DNA from: JBDRGC01 sp043818215
GTDB taxonomy: Bacteria > Chloroflexota > Anaerolineae > Anaerolineales > UBA11858
DNA: 11,340 bases
NCBI GenBank assembly: GCA_043818215.1
Contig: JBDRGC010000195.1
Coordinates: forward strand, 1-11,340
Direction: 5' to 3'
In this document: positions 6,968-11,340 of the stretch, piece after piece
How positions within the stretch are numbered: position 1 is the stretch's first letter
How the letters are laid out: each line of letters begins with the position of its first letter
Notes under the pieces: generated by a model
The model's database searches: none
Told to the model about the DNA's origin: nothing
What the model saw: only the letters and a program-made list of their open reading frames with translations
Position numbers and translations under genes: made by a program

Positions 6968-8440
6968 ATGAACAAAAAATTTATTCTAATCACGCTGATG
7001 ATCCTCCTGGTACTCGGTGGGGCTGGGGCAGCTTATTACCAGATGGTTTATTTGCCAACCCAGATCAAGCCGGTTACTGACATTCCTCTGCCGGTTCAAA
7101 ATACCCCCACCGCGACAGTTTATCAGGGCGATTTGGCCCTGTATGCCCGTGGCTCTGGCACCCTCGTTTCGCTAAACGAAATCAAACTGGGTTTCGGAAC
7201 CAGTGGCCCGATCGCTGAGATCAATGTTCAGGCGGGTGACAAAGTCCGGACGGGCGATGTGCTGGCCGTTCAGGGTGATCGCGAGCGGTTGGAGGCCGCT
7301 GTGGCCGCGAATCAACTGGCCGTCATGAACGCCAAACAAGCGCTCAGTGACCTCTACGCTCAGGCTCTCATCGATTACGAAAATGCCCCTTTTGTTTCCG
7401 CCCAGGCTCAACTCGATTTGGCTAATGCGAAGGCCGCATTGCACACGGCGGAAAACAAATGGAGCGGGCAGCAGGAAGGCAATCGGGCCAGCGCTTCCAC
7501 GGTTGCCGCCGCTGAGGCAAAGTTGGTATTGGCACAAAACGAACTTGATAAAGCGAGAACTGCGTACAACAAGGTCGCTGGCCGCCCTCCGGGTGATTCC
7601 GAAAGATCCCTCGCACAAATAGATCTTTCTGCAGCCCAGCAGAATTATGATACCGTATCACGGCAATTGAATTGGTACACCGGGCAGACAACAGAAATCC
7701 TGCAAGCGCAACTTGACGCCGAAGTGGCCATGGCAGAGGAGCGTGTGGCTCAAATCGGGCGCAAGTTGGAAAAGGCCAACGCAGTAGGGCCTGATCCTGA
7801 CCCTGACAAAATCACTATGGCAGAGTTGCAGTTGGCAAGCGCAGAAGCGGAACTCGCAGTATCCCGGCGCAATCTTGAAGATGCAACCATCGCAGCCCCA
7901 ATAGACGGCACCGTACTGGCAGTTACAGAAATGGTGGGTCACGATGTGTCTGGCCCGTTCATCACCCTGGCGGACCTGAGCCAGCTGTATTTGGAAATTT
8001 TCCTCGACGGGACTGATATAGATAAGATCAACCTGGACTACAACGTGGAGGTGGTCTTCGATGCCCTCCCCAATCAGATTTTCACGGGCCAGGTTGTCCA
8101 GATCGACCCCAGTCTCCAAACCACAGGTGCGGTTACACTCGTCAAAGGAAGGGTGAAGCTTGACGAGAGTTCAACGACAGTTGTCAACCTGCTGATTGGC
8201 ATGACCGCCACGGTAAACGTCATTGGCGGCCGGGCCGAAGGAGTCCTCCTGATCCCCATCGAGGCCCTGCACGAACAGTCGCCGGGGAAATACGTGGTTT
8301 ACATCATGGAAAACGGTGTGCAGGTGCTGCGTCCCGTAGAGGTAGGCTTGATGGATTTCTCCTATGCCGAGATTAAATCGGGACTTAAGGTGGGCGAGTC
8401 CGTTGTCACTGGCCCTGTTGTAGGCGCGCCATCGCCTTGA
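6968..8440 (+). CDS. HlyD/MacA-like periplasmic adaptor (membrane fusion protein)
   Basis: A 490-residue adaptor that bridges the permease to the cell exterior. An N-terminal membrane anchor spans about 5-23 with no lipobox. A first half-lipoyl motif lies at about 72-103 (LGFGTSGPIAEINVQAGDKV, then GDVLA). A long Ala/Gln/Glu-rich helical hairpin runs from about 104 to 305 and contains two proline/glycine turns (207-209, 273-279). The second half-lipoyl segment is at about 306-337 (IAAPIDGTVLAV). Beta-barrel and membrane-proximal domains run from about 340 to 488, including GMTATVNV and IPIEALHE. The order is that of MacA/YknX/HlyD proteins. The RBS (GTGAG, 6954-6958) is modest. No TolC-like channel gene is in view, so in a single-membrane or atypical envelope it may act as in YknWXYZ-type systems. 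It is the last gene of the operon, followed at once by a terminator. Confidence 0.95.
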   Translation: MNKKFILITLMILLVLGGAGAAYYQMVYLPTQIKPVTDIPLPVQNTPTATVYQGDLALYARGSGTLVSLNEIKLGFGTSGPIAEINVQAGDKVRTGDVLAVQGDRERLEAAVAANQLAVMNAKQALSDLYAQALIDYENAPFVSAQAQLDLANAKAALHTAENKWSGQQEGNRASASTVAAAEAKLVLAQNELDKARTAYNKVAGRPPGDSERSLAQIDLSAAQQNYDTVSRQLNWYTGQTTEILQAQLDAEVAMAEERVAQIGRKLEKANAVGPDPDPDKITMAELQLASAEAELAVSRRNLEDATIAAPIDGTVLAVTEMVGHDVSGPFITLADLSQLYLEIFLDGTDIDKINLDYNVEVVFDALPNQIFTGQVVQIDPSLQTTGAVTLVKGRVKLDESSTTVVNLLIGMTATVNVIGGRAEGVLLIPIEALHEQSPGKYVVYIMENGVQVLRPVEVGLMDFSYAEIKSGLKVGESVVTGPVVGAPSP

Positions 8441-8463
8441 TCGAACACCCGTTTCGTCAACTC

Positions 8464-8500
8464 AGGGAGACGGCTCTATTGATGAGCCGTCTCCCTTTTT
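8464..8500 (+). terminator. Rho-independent terminator of the exporter operon
   Basis: AGGGAGACGGCTC (8464-8476) pairs perfectly with GAGCCGTCTCCCT (8484-8496) around a 7-base loop and runs into TTTTT (8496-8500). It begins 24 bases after the adaptor stop. On the - strand no T run follows, so it serves the + strand operon and not the tRNA. Confidence 0.94.
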
Positions 8501-8548
8501 GATTCCGACACCAATCTTTACCAGGACATAAAATGAGACAGGCTTTTG

Positions 8549-8621
8549 AGCCACCGATGGGAGTTGAACCCATAACCTATCGCTTACGAAGCGATTGCTC
8601 TGCCGATTGAGCTACGGTGGC
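8549..8621 (-). tRNA. tRNA-Thr, anticodon CGT
   Basis: Read on the - strand from 8621, the 73 bases fold into a full cloverleaf. The acceptor GCCACCG pairs with CGGTGGC. D stem GCTC/GAGC. Anticodon stem ATCGC/GCGAT encloses the loop TTCGTAA, with anticodon CGT at 8588-8586 that reads the Thr codon ACG. The variable loop is 5 bases. T stem ATGGG/CCCAT encloses TTCAACT. The discriminator is T and no CCA is encoded. The 5' end lies immediately against a headless coding fragment on the + strand. I see no good promoter in the bases upstream of it (8622 onward read on the - strand). Confidence 0.97.
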
Positions 8622-8912
8622 ACGGTGGGGTTGTCCGCGGATCTGGTGGATGGCAACGAAAACTTCGTGGCGCACGCGCTGACGATCCAGGATGTGACCG
8701 CCGGTACACCGACACTAACGTTGCAATTTAACGGGACGGATATCTTTGCCTCGCAACCCAACGGGCCATACACCCTGACCAACGTCCTGCTCACCGACGA
8801 GAGCGGCGCCACCCTGGTCACGCAACAAGCGCTTGCGGTTTACACCACCGCGCCGTACCGGTGCACGGACTTTGCCCCGAACCAAATCTACCTGCCGCTC
8901 ATAATGAGGTAA
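8622..8912 (+). pseudogene. Headless C-terminal fragment of a secreted/surface protein
   Basis: The frame is open from the tRNA edge to TAA at 8910-8912 and gives about 96 residues that begin TVGLSADLVDG and end with YLPLIMR. The nominal start codon upstream lies inside the tRNA gene on the other strand and has no ribosome-binding site, so this is the tail of a longer gene whose front is missing. Visible features are a beta-rich domain (TPTLTLQFNG, then GPYTLTNVLLTDES, then AVYTTAPYRCTDF) of the kind found near the C-terminus of large Chloroflexota exoproteins, followed by the YLPLIMR tail, which I recall as common in secreted proteins of that phylum. The tail may be a surface-retention or sorting signal, but that is not established here. 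The junction with the tRNA shows a short direct repeat (ACGGTGG at 8614 and 8622). Whether the break is natural or an assembly join cannot be told from sequence alone. Confidence 0.78.
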
Positions 8913-8930
8913 CCACCGCTTAAAGCAAAT

Positions 8931-8959
8931 GCCGGGGCAGTCTCGCAAACTGTCCCGGC
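8931..8959 (+). terminator. Terminator-like hairpin after the surface-protein fragment
   Basis: GCCGGGGCAGT (8931-8941) pairs with ACTGTCCCGGC (8949-8959), 10 of 11 plus one G-U, around a 7-base loop. It starts 18 bases after the stop. No T tract follows, so its strength as a terminator is doubtful; it may belong to the original, intact gene. Confidence 0.45.
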
Positions 8960-8989
8960 CATCTCACCATCTGCAAGGAGGAGCCGCCT

Positions 8990-9326
8990 ATGACGGCATT
9001 TCGCCATCACACGCACCGTGTGGATGGTTTCCAGCAGCTCGTCACGGTTTGTCAGGCCACTGATAAAACCTGTCACGCAAGCTTCGACCATCCGCAGGAT
9101 GAAGCCACCGCCAGCGTAGATACCCGCACCGAAGCGCTCATTCAGCAGGCCCTCGACCATCTGCTCAAGGGGCGCACCAGCTTTGTGATCGCCCATCGCT
9201 TGTCCACCGTGCATAATGCTGATATGATTCTCGCCATGGACGATGGCTAGATTATCGAACGCGGCACCCACGACGAACTGCTGGCCAATGACGCCCTACG
9301 CTGACCTGTACCGGCGGCAGTTCTAT
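8990..9326 (+). pseudogene. Decayed ABC-exporter ATPase tail fused to an unknown N-terminus
   Basis: From 9098 the frame reads DEATASVDTRTE, then LLKGRTSFVIAHRLSTV and ADMILAMDDG. This is the Walker B/D-loop and switch-His end of a fused-domain ABC exporter ATPase (MsbA/LmrA type). Walker A and the signature are missing. A TAG at 9248-9250 falls where such proteins have Gln or Arg (expected ..DDGQIIERG); a single C-to-T change would explain it. Reading continues as IIERGTHDELLAND. The frame then shifts near 9293-9296, after which YADLYRRQF, the usual C-terminus, is found one frame over (9297-9323). The tail runs into the G-rich repeat. Upstream, AAGGAGG (8975-8981) and ATG 8990 begin 36 residues (MTAFRHHTHR onward) that I do not recognise and that do not belong to an ABC protein, so a deletion seems to have joined two genes. 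It is non-functional as an ATPase. Confidence 0.82.
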
Positions 9327-9332
9327 ACTCCG

Positions 9333-9490
9333 CTAGGGGCTAGGGGCTAGGGGCTAGGGAGTAGGGAGTAGGGGCCGGGGACTAGGGAGTAGGGACTGGA
9401 TCGATGATTAGGTTTCCGCCCCCTTGCCCCCTTGCCCCCTAGCTCCTTTGTCCCTTTGTCCCCTTGCTTCCTAGTTTCCTAGTCCCTAGT
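9333..9490. repeat. G-rich then C-rich short-unit repeat array, inverted arrangement
   Basis: Bases 9333-9397 are built of 7-8 base units such as GGGGCTA, GGGAGTA and GGGACTA. Bases 9416-9490 are built of units such as CCCCCTTG, TCCCTTTG, TTCCTAG and TCCCTAG, the complement type. A non-repetitive centre (GGATCGATGATTAGG) separates them. The two arms could pair imperfectly into a long hairpin, and the G arm has many runs of three or four G, enough for G-quadruplexes. Short-unit arrays of this style occur in intergenic DNA of filamentous bacteria such as cyanobacteria; kinship to those is inference. Confidence 0.88.
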
Positions 9491-9507
9491 TCTGTAGAGT
9501 CTACAGA
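9491..9507. repeat. 17-base palindrome
   Basis: TCTGTAGA (9491-9498), one central G, then TCTACAGA (9500-9507): perfect dyad symmetry directly at the end of the C-rich array. An imperfect pair, ATTGAC (9511-9516) and GTCAAT (9530-9535), follows. It could be an operator, a recombination site or part of the array's boundary; no gene nearby depends on it. Confidence 0.6.
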
Positions 9508-9797
9508 CCTATTGACAGAGTGTCAGGCAGTCAATCCCAGAAAACGCTGGGACAAGCGTGCGGGTGGCGGCGTGCTGATAATCAAAGCCCTGTAATTTTG
9601 AGCCGTGAAAGGCGTAATTTCGATTGGCGGATCGCAGTACGACTCGCCCCACCGAGGGTCAGCAGCCATTGGCTCGATACCTGGGATTCCCGCCAAACCG
9701 CGGAGAGTTATCACTTGCCCAGTGTATCGAGACGCAGGTGTTTTCCACCGCAAGGCGGAGTGTAAGCGATAGTTGTTTTAGAAAGTCAAGTACTTAT
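9508..9797. other. Stretch with no recognisable gene
   Basis: Frames of 76-81 codons exist on both strands, but they overlap each other and lack ribosome-binding sites, compositional bias and recognisable motifs. I see no tRNA, no hairpin-plus-T terminator and no repeat of other window parts. It is probably a remnant or spacer between the short-unit array and the MITE-like elements. Confidence 0.5.
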
Positions 9798-9977
9798 CCT
9801 AGGAGAGTACTGAAAAAAAATCTACTATAAAAATTCGCCTGAGCTGATGCCCCACTTTAGGCTAAATAATGGCAATTTTAAGGGAACGCGTGTGCAAAAA
9901 TGGTCATTATTCGCACTTGGTCCCCACTTACGAAGAAAGGCCATTCTGAGAAGGGGATTTTTCAGAGGTCTTCTAGG
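9798..9977. mobile_element. MITE-like element, copy 1 (degenerate)
   Basis: A 180-base unit that begins CCTAGGAGAGTACTGAAAAA (9798-9817) and ends TTTTTCAGAGGTCTTCTAGG (9958-9977). The right end is a worn inverse of the left. It shares length and colinear blocks with copy 2: GCCCCACTTT, a GGCA-TTTT-AGGGAACGC block, CCCACTT and GAGAAGGG. By eye identity is roughly two thirds. It carries no coding capacity for a transposase. A TA lies in the CTAG at each end, as expected for IS630/Tc1-type duplication of TA, but the parent IS is not in view. Confidence 0.65.
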
Positions 9978-10151
9978 AGAGTACTGAAAAACCCCCTGGA
10001 CGAAAAACTGCCTTACACATCCGCCCCACTTTGGGCCAAAAAAGGCAGTTTTTAGGGAACGCACGCACAAAAACGCCCGTTTTGTGGGAGAAGCGTCCCA
10101 CTTTCGCGGAAAGCCGTTTTTGAGAAGGGACTTTTTCAGCACTCTCCTAGG
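9972..10151. mobile_element. MITE-like element, copy 2 (well-kept ends)
   Basis: 180 bases with terminal inverted repeats that match at 18 of 20 positions: TCTAGGAGAGTACTGAAAAA at 9972 and its inverse TTTTTCAGCACTCTCCTAGG ending at 10151. The left end shares six bases (TCTAGG) with the end of copy 1. Internally it has two further foldback pairs: AAAAACTGCC (10003-10012) with GGCAGTTTTT (10044-10053), and AAAAACG (10069-10075) with CGTTTTT (10115-10121), the latter enclosing GTGGGA/TCCCAC (10084-10101). It is non-coding and highly foldable, as MITEs are. The family of the mobilising transposase is not shown. Confidence 0.75.
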
Positions 10152-10649
10152 CAGCTTGTAATTCTTTCAGGGTGTCAAAAGTTGGGATGGTTCCCTTGAT
10201 TGTAATGGTGAAGTGAGTTATTTGTGGGCTTTCCGAGATGTTTGCGGGGCCGCTTAACGGTTCATGCCCAGATGTGACGTTTTCCTGTCGAAATGCAGTG
10301 TTTTGCCCACATTTTAGGGTTGCTTTACATGCTGAGTGAAAATTGCGGAAGTAGGCAATCCACAAATAACTCCTGTATATCACACCGTCGGGAACCATCC
10401 CCAAATCTGCCATTTAGCACGAGGTTTGCATGCAGTGGAGGTAACAGGTAAACGCATAATTGAAAATTCCTGCCTCTGCTATGCATCGATCTTGAAACTT
10501 GCAGTGCTTGTTTTTGGACCATGCTGGCCCAAATTGGGCTGAACATCGACCTCGTGGTGCTAAAATCGGCACTTGTAAATTTCACTTATGCAATTGCCGT
10601 GAGGGCACGTAAAGGTCATGTTAACGCAAAAAAACTTTGATTTCCCCCC
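10152..10649. other. Non-coding or relic region between the MITE-like elements and the helicase gene
   Basis: No convincing gene. The longest - strand frames (10147-10413 and 10325-10585) overlap each other in different phases, lack ribosome-binding sites and resemble nothing I know. The 10147-10413 frame ends in ELQAA and stops at a TAG that lies within the CCTAGG end of the MITE-like copy 2, so a longer gene may have been cut here. On the - strand near 10600, a TFTCPHGNC..YKC stretch faintly recalls a zinc-ribbon start but is broken by stops. The region is visibly more AT-rich than the operon. Confidence 0.45.
10182..10403. repeat. Nested inverted repeat pair
   Basis: GGGATGGTTCCC (10184-10195) is perfectly inverted at 10390-10401. 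Inside it, GAGTTATTTGTGG (10215-10227) is perfectly inverted at 10360-10372. The spacers between the two blocks are 19 and 17 bases, so the arms are colinear, roughly 45 bases long and partly decayed. They enclose about 132 bases. This could be another small foldback element or two inverted copies of one short sequence. Confidence 0.7.
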
Positions 10650-10687
10650 TCCAAACCAGGTCTCAAACATTCGAGACCCGGTTTGGA
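10650..10687 (-). terminator. Strong stem-loop after the helicase gene
   Basis: On the + strand TCCAAACCAGGTCTC (10650-10664) and GAGACCCGGTTTGGA (10673-10687) pair at 14 of 15 positions, with an 8-base loop. It starts 11 bases beyond the helicase stop. On the - strand a G run and AAATCAAAG follow before a seven-T run (10628-10634), so the T tract is displaced. It may be a terminator or a 3' end stabiliser. Confidence 0.55.
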
Positions 10688-10698
10688 TTCGGCTTGCC

Positions 10699-11340
10699 CT
10701 AAAACAACGTCATCTGATCTTCCGTAGCTACAGGCTTACGCCGTCGCTGCCGCACCCTGATCCTGCCATTGGAGATACCCTGGGATGCCATCCACTCATC
10801 CAGAGTCATCACAGGGACGACCATCGGACTGATCGCCGTGATCGAACCCATCGGCGAGGCCGTGGTCGTGTTTTCCACCGCGAAGATGCTGTCTATCTTC
10901 TCGATCCGCTCGCCTTTCAGAACAGAGCGCACCAGGTCAGTGAGAAAGTCGCTCTCGTCTTCCTCGGTCAGGGCAGAAGCAACCTCGTCGCCATAGAACA
11001 GGGTGGCTGCTTTCATCTTCTGACCGATCAGATTGAGGGCGTGTTCCTCCAACGTACCTTCGTAGACCGGAAACAGGATGCGCACAGGCAAGGGTGAACC
11101 GGGGCGATACACCCGCCGCATGGCCTGCCACAGGATGGCCAGCGACCATTCGATTTCATAATACACGGCAGTGGAAAACATTCGCAGGTTCAACCCAACC
11201 TTGACCAGGCGGGCATTGGTGAGCAACACGTCGATATGGGGAGCATGTTTCTTAATCCAGGCCACCCGTCGACGGGGTGCAACGGAAGGCTTCAGCACGC
11301 CCACCCGCAACCCCTTCGCTTCAAGCAACTCGACCAGGTG
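10699..11340 (-). CDS. SF2/SNF2-like helicase, C-terminal part (truncated by window edge)
   Basis: 213 residues are visible, reading in from the window edge (HLVELLEAKG onward) to TAG at 10701-10699; the N-terminal ATPase half lies outside. Motif V-like LLTNARLVKVGLNL (visible residues 39-52) and motif VI-like QAMRRVYRPG (72-81, arginine finger R75/R79 region) mark the helicase C-terminal RecA-like domain of SNF2/Swi2-type superfamily 2 enzymes. After it, TLEEHALNLIGQKMKAA is the usual post-motif-VI helix. Residues about 120-205 form an acidic then Ser/Thr-rich tail with a basic RVRQRRRKP cluster (195-203). The final residues are DQMTLF, close to the QLxLF sliding-clamp-binding pattern. Such helicases occur in mobile elements and defence loci, but without the front half and its neighbours the system cannot be named. 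It is convergent with the rest of the window. Confidence 0.92.
   Translation of the reverse strand, partial: HLVELLEAKGLRVGVLKPSVAPRRRVAWIKKHAPHIDVLLTNARLVKVGLNLRMFSTAVYYEIEWSLAILWQAMRRVYRPGSPLPVRILFPVYEGTLEEHALNLIGQKMKAATLFYGDEVASALTEEDESDFLTDLVRSVLKGERIEKIDSIFAVENTTTASPMGSITAISPMVVPVMTLDEWMASQGISNGRIRVRQRRRKPVATEDQMTLF

Noticed and set aside
8888..9271. 127-codon - strand frame opposite the ABC remnant
   Set aside because: The + strand shows clear ABC motifs. The - strand frame has no recognisable domain, and its start lacks an RBS.
9331..9510. CRISPR array
   Set aside because: The repeats are 7-8 bases with no regular unique spacers and no cas genes are present.
9520..9765. Overlapping + and - frames in the spacer
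   Set aside because: They cover each other, lack RBS and motifs, and look random.
9825..10142. A 105-codon - strand frame spanning both MITE-like units
   Set aside because: Its two halves repeat each other because the DNA units do. It lacks an RBS and is best explained as an accident of the elements.
10560..10625. Zinc-ribbon transposase start on the - strand (TFTCPHGNC..YKC)
   Set aside because: The frame is interrupted within about 20 codons and no continuing transposase motif could be followed in any frame.
9738..10881. 14-base match GTGTTTTCCACCGC at 9738 and 10868
   Set aside because: The second copy lies inside the helicase coding sequence and the similarity does not extend, so it is probably chance.

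Overview
The window looks like a fragment of a Chloroflexota (probably Anaerolineae-type) chromosome or metagenomic contig. The reasons are moderately GC-rich coding sequence, a truncated secreted protein ending in YLPLIMR (a C-terminal tail I associate with Chloroflexota surface proteins), and a MacB/FtsX-type exporter with its adaptor but no outer-membrane channel gene in view. The assignment is an inference from style, not from a marker gene.

Left part (1-8500), ordered and all on the + strand. The 3' end of a sensor histidine kinase overlaps a PAP2-family lipid phosphatase by 4 bases (ATGA). A strong terminator follows. Next come a small acidic secreted protein with a C-terminal PepSY-like domain and a lipoprotein with a glycine-rich linker. 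A tightly packed exporter operon completes the block: two different MacB/LolD-type ATPases that overlap by 8 bases, one 909-residue permease with two FtsX modules, and a 490-residue HlyD/MacA-like adaptor, closed by a strong terminator at 8464-8500. Kinase plus PAP2 phosphatase plus FtsX-type transporter recalls cell-envelope-stress and peptide-antibiotic response loci of the Bce/BcrC kind. The PepSY protein and lipoprotein would be extracytoplasmic partners. Substrate and regulation are not shown by the sequence.

Middle part (8549-9330). A tRNA-Thr(CGT) gene lies on the - strand. Its 5' end abuts, base to base, a headless C-terminal piece of a secreted protein read in the opposite direction. 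After that comes a decayed ABC-exporter ATPase remnant with an in-frame TAG and a later frame change. This reads as a recombination scar or gene graveyard.

Right part (9331-10698), with no convincing intact gene. It holds a G-rich then C-rich short-unit repeat array in inverted arrangement, a 17-base palindrome, two head-to-tail 180-base elements with terminal inverted repeats around CTAG (MITE-like, possibly IS630/Tc1-type by target), and a further nested inverted-repeat structure. From 10699 to the window end, on the - strand, is the C-terminal third or so of an SF2/SNF2-like helicase whose last residues (QMTLF) resemble a sliding-clamp-binding motif.

The most interesting items are the asymmetric two-ATPase/one-double-permease exporter and its putative envelope-stress partners, the tRNA junction, the tandem MITE-like elements, and the helicase C-terminus, whose neighbours lie outside the window.
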